64,000 nt of DNA from Anaerozeibacter quisquiliarum (GTDB lineage: Bacteria; Bacillota; Clostridia; Christensenellales; Aristaeellaceae), in NCBI GenBank assembly GCA_051162045.1, contig JBISDI010000023.1; one strand, 5' to 3'. Positions 8,396 through 16,762 of the stretch are shown in pieces (position 1 is the stretch's first letter; each line of letters opens with the position of its first letter). A program made the position numbers and the translations under genes. Below the pieces are notes generated by a model that saw only the letters and a program-made list of their open reading frames with translations, searched no databases and was not told the origin of the DNA.

Positions 8396-9823
8396 TTAGT
8401 TTTCCGGTCCGTTGTACACGCGGATCAGGTTGGTCGTCCCCGACTTGCCGAGCGGCACGCCCGCGGTGATTACCACGGTGTCGCCCGCCTTGATTAGGTT
8501 GGCCTGTATCGCCGCGTCCACGGCGTGCTCGATCAGCACGTCGGTCACATGCTCCTCGCCCACGATCAACGGCGTGACGCCCCAGGACATCGACAGCTGG
8601 CGCAGCGTGCAGGCGTCCGGGGTACAGCCGATGATCGGGATGTCGGGCCTGAAGCGGCTGATCATCCGCGCGGTTGTGCCGTAGAGCGTGACGGTGATGA
8701 TGGCGGCCGCGTTCAAATTGTAGGCCGTCAAGCAGGTGGCGTGGGAGATGGCGTCGGTGACGCCGTGCGCGTGTTCGCGCAGCGAGCGCTCGAAGAAGCG
8801 CTTGGGGTAGTTGATGTCGCGCTCGGTGCGCTCGGCGATGCGGGCCATGATCGCAACGGCCTCGACCGGGTACTTGCCGTTCGCGGTCTCGCCCGACAGC
8901 ATGATGCAGCTAGTGCCGTCGTAGATGGCGTTGGCGACGTCGGTGGTCTCGGCGCGGGTCGGGCGCGGGTGGTTAATCATGCTGTCGAGCATCTGGGTGG
9001 CGGTCACCACCGGCAGCCCCGCGCCAGTGCCCAACTGGATCATCCGCTTCTGGATCGAGGGCAGTTCTTCGAGCGGGATCTCGACGCCCATGTCGCCGCG
9101 CGCCACCATCAGCATGTCGGACACCTCGATGATCTCCTCGAGGTTCTTCACGCCCTCGGCGTTCTCGATCTTGCTCATGATGCGCATGTGCTTGCCGCCG
9201 TTTTCGTTGAGGATTTTGCGGACGGCCAACACGTCTTCCCGGGAGCGCACAAACGAGGCCGCGATGATGTCGAACCCGCTTCTGATGCCCAGCAGGATGT
9301 CCTCATGGTCGCGCTCGCTGATGTAGGGCATGCTGAAGCGCGTATCGGGCAGGTTCACGCCCTTGCGGTCGGAGATCGGGCCGCCCGCGAGCACCGTGCA
9401 GCGGATCTCGCTGCCCTCAACGGCATCCACGCCGAGCTCGATCAGCCCGTCGTCGAGCAAGATGCGCGCGCCGGGCGCAAGGTCGCGGGGCAGATCCTTG
9501 TAGCTGACCGAGGCGCGGCTCTTCGTGCCCAGCACGTCCTCGCTCGTCAGGGTAAACGACTGGCCGTCGGTCAGTTCCGTGCGCCCGCCGTCAAACAGGC
9601 CCAGCCGGATTTCCGGGCCCTTCGTGTCGAGAATCGCGGGGATGTGCTTTTTTAGTTCGTTGCGCACCGACACCAGCGTACGGAAGTCCTCGAGCTTGCT
9701 CTCGTGCGTGCCGTGGGAGAAATTGAACCGGGCCGCGTCCATACCCGACTGAATCATGGCGCGCAGCGTGCCGGGGTTGTTGGAGGCGGGGCCGATGGTA
9801 CAGATGATCTTGGTCTTGCGCAT
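8396..9823 (-). CDS. pyk: Pyruvate kinase
   Basis: Converts phosphoenolpyruvate and ADP into pyruvate and ATP, the last step of glycolysis. The chosen start MRKTKIICTIGPAS (475 residues) has AGGAG upstream; a longer frame without a ribosome site was rejected. The catalytic and metal-binding regions KIENAEGVKN and MVARGDMGVEIP are present. The protein ends shortly after the allosteric C-domain (VVITAGVPLGKSGTTN), so it lacks the extra PEP-utiliser-like domain found on pyruvate kinases of many Bacillus and Clostridium species (about 585 residues). Confidence 0.97.
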   Translation of the reverse strand: MRKTKIICTIGPASNNPGTLRAMIQSGMDAARFNFSHGTHESKLEDFRTLVSVRNELKKHIPAILDTKGPEIRLGLFDGGRTELTDGQSFTLTSEDVLGTKSRASVSYKDLPRDLAPGARILLDDGLIELGVDAVEGSEIRCTVLAGGPISDRKGVNLPDTRFSMPYISERDHEDILLGIRSGFDIIAASFVRSREDVLAVRKILNENGGKHMRIMSKIENAEGVKNLEEIIEVSDMLMVARGDMGVEIPLEELPSIQKRMIQLGTGAGLPVVTATQMLDSMINHPRPTRAETTDVANAIYDGTSCIMLSGETANGKYPVEAVAIMARIAERTERDINYPKRFFERSLREHAHGVTDAISHATCLTAYNLNAAAIITVTLYGTTARMISRFRPDIPIIGCTPDACTLRQLSMSWGVTPLIVGEEHVTDVLIEHAVDAAIQANLIKAGDTVVITAGVPLGKSGTTNLIRVYNGPEN

Positions 9824-9949
9824 AATCTCTACTCCTCTCATGCCCTCCCAGTATAACACATGCATATAAGGATTGAAAGCGCCGCGTACTTATTGACAGT
9901 TCTCGACATTTCTTCGCGTTTCTTCACACGATCTTGTCGAACGTTTTGA

Positions 9950-9978
9950 TGGACAATTTGCCACATAAGTTATACAAT
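9950..9978 (+). promoter_or_regulatory. Promoter of the pyrophosphatase gene
   Basis: TGGACA (9950-9955), a 17-bp spacer and TACAAT (9973-9978). Transcription should begin near 9985, downstream of an upstream in-frame ATG at 9984, which argues for the start at 10035. Confidence 0.75.
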
Positions 9979-10034
9979 AGATTATGATGGGCAAATTTGC
10001 GGAGCCGAGAGATTTAGAGGAGGCGCAAATTTCT

Positions 10035-12080
10035 ATGGACGGGGCTAAGATCTGGGCAATTGTTTCCATCGTGGTCGCTTTTGCGGCGCTGGGCGTCGCG
10101 GCTTACTTCTATCGTTGGGTCAAGGACCTGCCCATGGCGGGCAACGGGCTGGACCGGATCGCCAAGTTGATCCGCGACGGCGCGTTCACCTTCATGAAGC
10201 GCGAGTACAAGATACTGGGCCTGTTCTGCGGCGCGGTGTCGGTCGTCATCCTGCTGTTATTCCCGAATCCGGTTTGGAAGGGCGGGGACATCGGGGCCAA
10301 TGTGACGATGGTGCTCAGTTATCTGTTCGGCTCGCTGCTGTCGGGCCTGGCGGGCATCGTGGGCATCAGCATCGCCACGATCGCCAACGTGCGCTCGGCT
10401 TCGCAAGCGCGTAAGGGACTGGCTCCCTCGTTCATGGCCGGCTTCCGCGGCGGCGCGGTCATGGGCATGGCCGTGGTGTCCACGTCGCTGCTGGGCGCGG
10501 CGGTCCTGTACCTCGCCACCGGCAGCGATCAGGTCATCATGGCGTTCAGCTTCGGCGCGAGCTCGCTGGCGCTGTTTGCCAAGGCGGGCGGCGGCATCTT
10601 CACCAAGACCGCCGACATCGCGGCCGACCTGACCGGCAAGGTGGAGCTGGGCATCCCCGAGGATGACCCGCGCAATCCGGCCGTCATCGCCGACAATGTG
10701 GGCGACAACGTGGGCGACGTGGCGGGCATGGGCGCCGACCTGTTCGACTCCAACGTGGCCTCGGTCGCGGCGGCTATCGTGCTGGCGGCGGGCCTGGGCA
10801 AGGTCGACATCATCTTCTGCTTCAGCGCCTTGGGCCTCCTGTCCTCGATCGTGGGCGTCTTGATGGCCAACATCAAGGAAGGCGGGAACCCCAGCCGGGC
10901 GCTCAACGGCGGCACGTATTTGACCTGCGGCGTGTTCGCGGCGCTGACGCTCGTGGCCAGCCTGATTCTCAAATTCCCGATTCAGGTCTGGGGCGCGACC
11001 ATCTTCGGCATGGTGGCCGGCGTGGTCATCGGCCTGACCAGCGAGTTCTTCACCGGCGACGACAAAAAGCCGGTGGCCAAGGTGGCCGAGGCATGCCAGA
11101 ACGGCCCGGCGTTCACCATCCTCACCGGTTTCTCCTACGGCCTGGTCAGCATCCTGCCCTCGATCACCGGCATCGGCCTGAGCGCGCTCGTGGCCTACAA
11201 GCTGTGCGAGCCGTTGGGCGCGGGCTACGGTGTGTTCGGCATCGCGATGGCCTCGATCGGCATGCTGTCGATCGTGGGCATGATTATCGCGAGCGACGCC
11301 TACGGCCCGATCGTGGACAACGCGCGCGGCGTGGCCGAGATGTGCTCGCTGGGTGACGATGTGCTCGAGATCACCGACAAGCTGGACGCCGCGGGCAACA
11401 CCGCGAAGGCCATCACCAAGGGCTTTGCCATCGGCGCGGCGGGCCTGACCGTCATCGCGCTGCTGGCCGCCTTCAAGGATACCGCCGAAGGCCTCGGCGC
11501 GGTGGTGTCGTTCAACCTGATGAACCCGCTGGTGTTCTTCGGCGCGCTGGTGGGCGCGGCCATCCCGGCGGTGTTCTCGGCCATGCTGATGCTGGGCGTC
11601 GATCGCAACGCGCAGCTGATGGTCAAGGAAATCCATCGCCAGTTTAATTCGATCCCCGGCTTGCGCGAGGGCAAGACCTCGCCCGACTACGGCAAGTGCA
11701 TCGACATCGCCACCATGGGCGCAATCCGCGAACTGATCCCGGCCGGCCTCGTGGCCATCCTGGCGACGCTGGTCGTGGGCTTCATCGGCGGCGTGGAGGC
11801 CATCGGCGGCTATCTGACCGGCAACATCGTGGTGGGCCTGATGCTGGCGACGCTGATGAGCAACGCGGGCGGCCTGTGGGACAACGCCAAGAAGTTCATC
11901 GAGTCCGGCAACTTCGGCGGCAAGGGCAGCGACGCCCACAAGGCGGCCGTCATCGGCGACACCGTGGGCGACCCGTTCAAGGACACGGCAGGACCGTCGA
12001 TCAACACGCAGATCACCGTGGTTTCGCTGGTGTCGACGCTGGCCGCGGGGCTGTTCGTGGCGAGCTCGCTGATTAAGTAA
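10035..12080 (+). CDS. hppA: Membrane-bound proton-translocating pyrophosphatase, K+-independent type
   Basis: An integral membrane enzyme that couples pyrophosphate hydrolysis to ion pumping, 681 residues with about 15-16 membrane helices. The substrate-site motifs are intact: DIAADLTGKVE and the Asp-rich DNVGDNVGDVAGMGADLFDS, plus the C-terminal DTVGDPFKDTAGPS. In the segment GNTAKAITKGFAIG the diagnostic position is Lys rather than Ala, which in this family marks K+-independent, H+-pumping enzymes. The start MDGAKIWAIV follows GAGGAGG; an in-frame ATG at 9984 overlaps the promoter's expected start point. Confidence 0.95.
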   Translation: MDGAKIWAIVSIVVAFAALGVAAYFYRWVKDLPMAGNGLDRIAKLIRDGAFTFMKREYKILGLFCGAVSVVILLLFPNPVWKGGDIGANVTMVLSYLFGSLLSGLAGIVGISIATIANVRSASQARKGLAPSFMAGFRGGAVMGMAVVSTSLLGAAVLYLATGSDQVIMAFSFGASSLALFAKAGGGIFTKTADIAADLTGKVELGIPEDDPRNPAVIADNVGDNVGDVAGMGADLFDSNVASVAAAIVLAAGLGKVDIIFCFSALGLLSSIVGVLMANIKEGGNPSRALNGGTYLTCGVFAALTLVASLILKFPIQVWGATIFGMVAGVVIGLTSEFFTGDDKKPVAKVAEACQNGPAFTILTGFSYGLVSILPSITGIGLSALVAYKLCEPLGAGYGVFGIAMASIGMLSIVGMIIASDAYGPIVDNARGVAEMCSLGDDVLEITDKLDAAGNTAKAITKGFAIGAAGLTVIALLAAFKDTAEGLGAVVSFNLMNPLVFFGALVGAAIPAVFSAMLMLGVDRNAQLMVKEIHRQFNSIPGLREGKTSPDYGKCIDIATMGAIRELIPAGLVAILATLVVGFIGGVEAIGGYLTGNIVVGLMLATLMSNAGGLWDNAKKFIESGNFGGKGSDAHKAAVIGDTVGDPFKDTAGPSINTQITVVSLVSTLAAGLFVASSLIK

Positions 12081-12103
12081 CCGAGGGAATTTGATGCCCA
12101 TCG

Positions 12104-12141
12104 CAACGCAAAGCCGCCGGATATCCGGCGGCTTTGCGTTG
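12104..12141. terminator. Bidirectional terminator between hppA and the epimerase gene
   Basis: CAACGCAAAGCCGCCGGA is followed directly by its reverse complement around a central GGATATCC, giving a 38-bp perfect palindrome 23 bp after the hppA stop and 7 bp from the epimerase stop. Confidence 0.85.
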
Positions 12142-12148
12142 GGATGCA

Positions 12149-13129
12149 TTAAACCTTGTGGTACGCGCGGTACCAGTCGGTGAAGCGTTTGAGGCCGTCC
12201 TCGATGCGGGTGGAGGGCGCGAAGCCGAAGTCGCGCGCCAGCGGGGCGATGTCGGCCGAGGTTTGGTAGACGTCGCCCGGCTGCATCGGCCGGTAGATCA
12301 CGTCGGCGGTCACGCCAAGGCACTGTTCCAACACCTCGATGAAGCGCATGAGCTTTTCCGGGCGGTTGTTGCCGATGTTGTACAGCCGGTGGCGCGCGCC
12401 GCCCAAATCGGGCGGCGGGGGACTTGGCAGCACCCGGACGAGCCCCTCCACGATGTCGTCCACATAGGTGAAGTCGCGCTGCAGGTCGCCGTTGTTGAAT
12501 ACCTCGATCGGTTCGCCCGAAAGCATCTTGCGCGTAAAGCTGTAGTAGGCCATATCCGGTCGGCCGAACGGGCCGTAGACGGTGAAGAACCGAAGGCCCG
12601 TCATCGGTATGCCGTACAGATGGCTGTAGGTGTAGCCCATCAGTTCGCCCGCGCGCTTGGTGGCGGCGTACAGGCTGACCGGTTTTTCGCAACGCTCATC
12701 GACCGAGAACGGGGCGGCGCTTGAGTTGCCGTACACCGAGGAACTGGACGCGAACAGCAGGTGATCGACCGGGAAATGGCGGCAGGCCTCGAGCACATTC
12801 AGAAAGCCGGTCACGTTGGAATCGAGATAGGCGTGCGGGTGGTCGATCGAGTAGCGCACGCCGGCCTGCGCGGCCAGGTTCACCACGATCTTCGGCCTGT
12901 GCGCTTTAAACACATCGAGCACCGCCTCGGCGTCGGCGAGGTCGGCGCGCACGAAGCTGAACCCGGCTTGCCCCGTGAGGTTCGCCAGCCGGTCCATTTT
13001 CAGCGCCACCGGGTAGTAGCTGTTCAGGTTGTCGAGACCCACCACGCGCCGCCCGTCCGCGAGCAGCCGCGCGCACAGGTGGTAGCCGATAAAGCCGGCG
13101 GCGCCTGTGACCAGGATAACGTCGTTCAT
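12149..13129 (-). CDS. Nucleotide-sugar epimerase (UDP-glucuronate 4-epimerase-like)
   Basis: Extended short-chain dehydrogenase of 326 residues. The NAD-binding motif is TGAAGFIGYHL, and the catalytic Ser/Tyr/Lys set is ASSSSVYG and YAATKRAGE. The LDNLNSYYPVALK segment and the C-terminal MQPGDVYQTSADI are typical of the CapI/LpsL group, which interconverts UDP-glucuronate and UDP-galacturonate; other sugars are possible. Its ATG overlaps the TGA of the upstream FolT-like gene by 4 bp, so translation is coupled. No other capsule genes adjoin it. Confidence 0.88.
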   Translation of the reverse strand: MNDVILVTGAAGFIGYHLCARLLADGRRVVGLDNLNSYYPVALKMDRLANLTGQAGFSFVRADLADAEAVLDVFKAHRPKIVVNLAAQAGVRYSIDHPHAYLDSNVTGFLNVLEACRHFPVDHLLFASSSSVYGNSSAAPFSVDERCEKPVSLYAATKRAGELMGYTYSHLYGIPMTGLRFFTVYGPFGRPDMAYYSFTRKMLSGEPIEVFNNGDLQRDFTYVDDIVEGLVRVLPSPPPPDLGGARHRLYNIGNNRPEKLMRFIEVLEQCLGVTADVIYRPMQPGDVYQTSADIAPLARDFGFAPSTRIEDGLKRFTDWYRAYHKV

Positions 13130-13683
13130 TCTGTTATGTCCTCCGCGGGATCTAGCGCGCGTGGGATGCGCTTCAACGCCGCAAACATCAGATACAGCAG
13201 CAAGACATCAACGGGAAACTGCACCGCGCTTTTGACAATGCGCGGCAGAGAAAAGAAGGCGCGGCCGTAGACCAGCTTGATCCACAGCGAGTTGAGCAGC
13301 ATGTTGACGCCCACGACCACCGCCGCGCGCGTAATCACGATCCGAAGGATGCCCGGCCGACGGCGGTAGAACCCGGCCGCGTAGATCAACCCCGCCAGCA
13401 GCGCCGACAGCGCGAAGCCGGGGAAGTAGCCCCCGGTGGGCTTTATCAGCCAGCCCAGAAAGTCGGCGAGCACGCCGTTTGCCATGGCGGGCACCGGCCC
13501 GTACAGCGCGGCCGTCGCCGCCAGCGCCAGGTGGCCGAAGGTCAGGCGATTGTCGGGCGTCAGGTATACGCCCAAGGATGCGTTGAGCGCCACCTGCGCC
13601 GCCAGCAGCAGCGCCGCGCGAGCGAGCGCCTTGGTCGATTTGAACTGCGACGCCGAGTGCGAAAACCAGGCCGTCAGGCGCAT
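13126..13683 (-). CDS. ECF transporter S component, folate family (FolT-like)
   Basis: Small membrane protein of about 185 residues with five to six hydrophobic segments. It is recognised as a FolT-like S component from PTGGYFPGFALSALLAGLIY, the Asn in VNMLLNSLWIKLVYG, and the loop YGRAFFSLPRIVKSAVQFP. S components bind a vitamin and pair with the shared EcfA/EcfT energising module, which is absent here, so this would be a group II system. The start is probably the ATG at 13683, because the purine-rich G-run sits just before it; 13689 is an alternative. It is coupled to the epimerase by a 4-bp overlap. Confidence 0.82.
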   Translation of the reverse strand: MRLTAWFSHSASQFKSTKALARAALLLAAQVALNASLGVYLTPDNRLTFGHLALAATAALYGPVPAMANGVLADFLGWLIKPTGGYFPGFALSALLAGLIYAAGFYRRRPGILRIVITRAAVVVGVNMLLNSLWIKLVYGRAFFSLPRIVKSAVQFPVDVLLLYLMFAALKRIPRALDPAEDITE

Positions 13684-13712
13684 AGGCATCCCCCCCATCT
13701 TCTGTATGCGAC

Positions 13713-13742
13713 ATTGTACCATGCGGGGGCGCACTTTGTCCA
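13713..13742 (-). promoter_or_regulatory. Promoter of the FolT-epimerase operon
   Basis: Minus-strand TGGACA (13742-13737), an 18-bp spacer and TACAAT (13718-13713). Confidence 0.7.
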
Positions 13743-13760
13743 TATTTATCCAAATAGGAA

Positions 13761-13789
13761 TTGCGTAAATCCACGTTTACCCTTATAAT
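13761..13789 (+). promoter_or_regulatory. Promoter of the branching enzyme gene
   Basis: TTGCGT (13761-13766), a 17-bp spacer and a perfect TATAAT (13784-13789), about 30 bp before the start codon. Confidence 0.65.
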
Positions 13790-13819
13790 AAAGCCATATA
13801 TGGGGGAGGAGTGGCGGCG

Positions 13820-15859
13820 ATGAGGAAGGATGCCAGGCAAAAGCCCTACAAGATCATGGCGATCGACCCGTTTCTTAAGCCGTACAGGCAGGACATCGAC
13901 CTCAGGATGCAGCACTATACGAAAATTCGCAAGACGCTGCTCGGCGGGCGAATGGATCTGGTTTCGATGGCCAACGGCCATCTGTATTACGGCTTTCACC
14001 GTACCGAAGACGGCTGGGTATACCGCGAGTGGGCGCCCGGCGCGGACGCTTTGTTCCTGATCGGCGAGTTCAACGGCTGGAACCGCGCAAGCCATCCGAT
14101 GGCAAAGCTTCCGGGCGGCGTGTGGGAGATCGAGCTCAAGGGCAAGGACGCGCTGGAGCACGGCCAGCGCGTCAAGGTGCACGTCGTGAAGGGCGGCCGG
14201 GGTGTCGACCACATCCCGACCTACATCCGGCGCGTCGTGCAGGACAAACGCGACCACAGCTTCTCGGGTCAAATATGGGCCCCGAAGAAGCCGTTCAAGT
14301 GGACCGACGGCGGCTACGCCAAGCGCAAGATCAGCCCGCTGTACATCTACGAGGCCCACGTCGGCATGGCGCAGGAGGCCGAGCGGGTGGGCACCTACAA
14401 AGAATTCACCGAGCATGTGCTGCCCCGCATCAAGGCCGCCGGCTACAACACCGTGCAGCTGATGGCGATCCAGGAGCATCCCTACTATGCCTCGTTCGGC
14501 TACCAGGTGACCAACTTCTTCGCGGCGTCCAGCTGGTACGGCGAGCCAGAGGACCTCAAGGAGCTCATCAACACAGCGCACGGGATGGACATGCTGGTGC
14601 TGCTCGACCTCGTGCACTCGCACGCGGCGATGAACGTGGCCGAGGGACTCAACCGCTTCGACGGAACCGACGACCAGTTCTTCCGCACGGGCGAACGCGG
14701 CGTGCACCCGGCATGGGGTTCGAAGCTGTTCAACTACGGCAAGCACGAGGTGATCCACTTCCTGTTGTCCAACGTCAAGTTCTGGCAGGACGAGTACCAC
14801 TTCGACGGCTTCCGCTTCGATGGTGTGACCTCGATGCTGTACCACGACCACGGGCTGGGCGAGGCGTTCGGCCAGTACGACAAGTACTTCTCCATGAACA
14901 CCGACGTGGAGGCGGTCACCTATTTGCAGCTGGCCAACGAGCTGATCCACGAGAACAACGCCTTCGCGGTGACCGTCGCCGAGGACATGAGCGGCATGCC
15001 GGGCATGTGCCTGCCGCTTCGGGCCGGGGGGATCGGGTTCGACTACCGGCTGGCGATGGGCGTGCCCGATTACTGGGTCAAGACGCTTAAGCTCAGCGAC
15101 GAGCAGTGGGACATGCACAAGATGTGGTTCGAACTGACCACCCGCCGCCCTCAGGAGATGAGCGTGGGCTACGCGGAGTCGCACGACCAGGCGCTGGTGG
15201 GCGACAAGACGCTGATCTTCCAGCTGGCCGACAAGGAAATGTACGAGGCCATGGACAAACAAAGGCCCTCGCTGATTATCGACCGCGCGGTGGCGCTGCA
15301 CAAGCTGATCCGGTTTGTCACGCTGACGCTGGCTTCGGAGGCCTATCTGAACTTCATGGGCAACGAGTTCGGCCACCCCGAGTGGATCGACTTCCCGCGC
15401 GAGGGCAACGGCTGGTCGTTCAAATACGCCCGGCGGCAGTGGTCGCTCGCCGACGACGGCTCTTTGAAATACCAATGGTTGCTGCTGTTCGACGCGGCGA
15501 TGCTCAGATTCGCGCGCAAGTACCGCGTGATGGTCAAGCGCGACCTGACGAACCTGTGGATCGACCAGCCGGGCAAGCTGCTGGCCTTTTCGAAGGGCGG
15601 GCTATTGTACCTGTTCAACTTCCACCCGACCCAGTCGCGCGAGAAGTTTTTCCTGCCCGCGCACACGCCGGGCGAGGGCGAATACGAAGTGGTGTTCGAC
15701 AGCGACGCGCCCGAGTTCGGCGGCCAGGGCCGCATCGACCGGCGGACGATCTACCGGGCCGAGCCCCATCCGGGCGAGGGTATAGGTTTTTACGTGTACA
15801 CGCCCTGCCGCACGGCGATGGTGCTGAAAAAAGTGAGCGGCGGGGTAGAGGAAAAGTAG
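13820..15859 (+). CDS. glgB: 1,4-alpha-glucan branching enzyme, eukaryote-like (GH13_8) type
   Basis: Introduces alpha-1,6 branches into glycogen, 679 residues. The N-terminus DPFLKPYRQDIDLRM and a CBM48 module precede the catalytic barrel. Catalytic residues are Asp334 (FRFDGVTSM), Glu388 (VAEDMSGMPG) and Asp456 (AESHDQALVGDKT). The segments QLMAIQEHPYYASFGYQ and FMGNEFGHPEWIDFPR match the eukaryotic GBE1-type subfamily rather than usual bacterial GlgB. The ATG follows GGAGGA at 9 bp; GTG at 13811 is too close to it. No other glycogen gene adjoins, so it is a single-gene unit. Confidence 0.93.
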   Translation: MRKDARQKPYKIMAIDPFLKPYRQDIDLRMQHYTKIRKTLLGGRMDLVSMANGHLYYGFHRTEDGWVYREWAPGADALFLIGEFNGWNRASHPMAKLPGGVWEIELKGKDALEHGQRVKVHVVKGGRGVDHIPTYIRRVVQDKRDHSFSGQIWAPKKPFKWTDGGYAKRKISPLYIYEAHVGMAQEAERVGTYKEFTEHVLPRIKAAGYNTVQLMAIQEHPYYASFGYQVTNFFAASSWYGEPEDLKELINTAHGMDMLVLLDLVHSHAAMNVAEGLNRFDGTDDQFFRTGERGVHPAWGSKLFNYGKHEVIHFLLSNVKFWQDEYHFDGFRFDGVTSMLYHDHGLGEAFGQYDKYFSMNTDVEAVTYLQLANELIHENNAFAVTVAEDMSGMPGMCLPLRAGGIGFDYRLAMGVPDYWVKTLKLSDEQWDMHKMWFELTTRRPQEMSVGYAESHDQALVGDKTLIFQLADKEMYEAMDKQRPSLIIDRAVALHKLIRFVTLTLASEAYLNFMGNEFGHPEWIDFPREGNGWSFKYARRQWSLADDGSLKYQWLLLFDAAMLRFARKYRVMVKRDLTNLWIDQPGKLLAFSKGGLLYLFNFHPTQSREKFFLPAHTPGEGEYEVVFDSDAPEFGGQGRIDRRTIYRAEPHPGEGIGFYVYTPCRTAMVLKKVSGGVEEK

Positions 15860-15884
15860 AAGACGCGGGCGCGGTGCTTTCCGG

Positions 15885-15990
15885 CTCCCTCGCCAGAGGG
15901 AGGCAGGGACAAGTCCGCCCGACCGGGCTTCATCGGGTTCTGTACACAGGCCGCCACCCCCCCCTGCGGGACACCCCTCCTAAGGAGGGG
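15885..15990. repeat. MITE-like GC-rich palindromic element
   Basis: A left hairpin CTCCCTCGCCAGAGGGAG and a right hairpin CCCCTCCTAAGGAGGGG followed by AATGGGG bound an about 105-bp noncoding stretch between convergent glgB and crp genes. The right end resembles that of the element at 62631-62783. It probably also ends transcription. No coding content was seen. Confidence 0.55.
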
Positions 15991-16008
15991 AATGGGGACA
16001 GGCCGCTG

Positions 16009-16683
16009 TTATCGCGGCGCGAGCGCCTCGAGTTTCGCCCGGTCAACCAGCGTCACCCGTCCCCGCTGAAGGCGCACCATGCCTTCGCCCGCCAGGTAAT
16101 GGAGCATCTTGGTGACCACTTCCCGCGCGCTGCCCAGGTGGCGCGCGATTTCCTCGTGCGTGATATTGATTTCGTCGCTGCGCTCGATGGCCGACTGCTC
16201 GAGCAGGAACCCGGCCAGCCGGCTGTCGAGGCTCACGAACAGGATCTGCTCCATCACCCACATCACGTCGGAAAAGCGGGCGGCCATCAGTTGGGCCTGG
16301 TAGTCGGCCAGCGGCAGCGAGCGCTTCGCCAGCCGCTCGAACAGCTCGGCGGGCACGATGAACACTTCGGCGTCCTTCTCGGCCTCGACGTGCAGCTCGA
16401 AGCTGATGTTCTTCATGATGCAGGAGGCGGAGAACAGGCAGATGTCCCAGGCGAACAGCCGGTACAGCGTGACCTCCTTGCCCCCCTCCGACAGGATGTA
16501 GACGCGCAGCTGTCCGCGCTTGACCAGGAACAGCCCGGCGCAGTCGCCCGCGCCCTGGTGCAGCACCTGCCCCCTGCAAAATGAGCGCGAATACACCCGG
16601 GCGCCGAGCTCGCCCCGCGCCTCGTCGTCCAACTGATCCCAGCACGGGAACACCTCGGCAAGCGTCGCCGGTATCCTGTCCAT
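16009..16683 (-). CDS. Crp/Fnr-family transcription regulator (first copy)
   Basis: A 224-residue activator with an N-terminal cyclic-nucleotide-binding-like beta barrel (about residues 15-130), a dimerisation helix and a C-terminal winged helix. The recognition region THEEIARHLGSAREVVTKML keeps the Arg and Glu that CRP uses to read GTGA, with Lys where CRP has the second Arg. Two cysteines near CSxxx in SASCIMKNI could sense redox, but no FNR-type cysteine cluster is present. It follows the CoA-disulfide reductase gene across a terminator-like hairpin, so it probably controls that operon, whose promoter has a matching palindrome. Confidence 0.88.
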   Translation of the reverse strand: MDRIPATLAEVFPCWDQLDDEARGELGARVYSRSFCRGQVLHQGAGDCAGLFLVKRGQLRVYILSEGGKEVTLYRLFAWDICLFSASCIMKNISFELHVEAEKDAEVFIVPAELFERLAKRSLPLADYQAQLMAARFSDVMWVMEQILFVSLDSRLAGFLLEQSAIERSDEINITHEEIARHLGSAREVVTKMLHYLAGEGMVRLQRGRVTLVDRAKLEALAPR

Positions 16684-16701
16684 CTTCCCGCCCCCATGCG
16701 C

Positions 16702-16736
16702 AAAAAATCAGGCCCCATACCGTAGTATAAGGCCTG
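16702..16736 (-). terminator. Terminator or attenuator just before crp
   Basis: On the minus strand CAGGCC and GGCCTG enclose an inner ATAC/GTAT pairing and are followed by ATTTTTTG. The U-tract ends 18 bp from the crp start codon, leaving room only for the ribosome site, so crp needs read-through or a promoter inside the hairpin. Confidence 0.75.
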
Positions 16737-16762
16737 TTGCCGAGGATTTCAACCTTCATCCT

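Noticed and set aside
9984..10034. Upstream ATG for hppA at 9984
   Set aside because: It coincides with the expected transcription start and has no ribosome site.
10257..12692. Long minus-strand open frame (about 811 codons) across hppA
   Set aside because: Opposite a clearly conserved gene; the translation is His/Arg/Gly-rich low complexity, an effect of high G+C.
13208..15475. Long minus-strand open frame (about 755 codons) across glgB
   Set aside because: Antisense of the branching enzyme with no family features or ribosome site.
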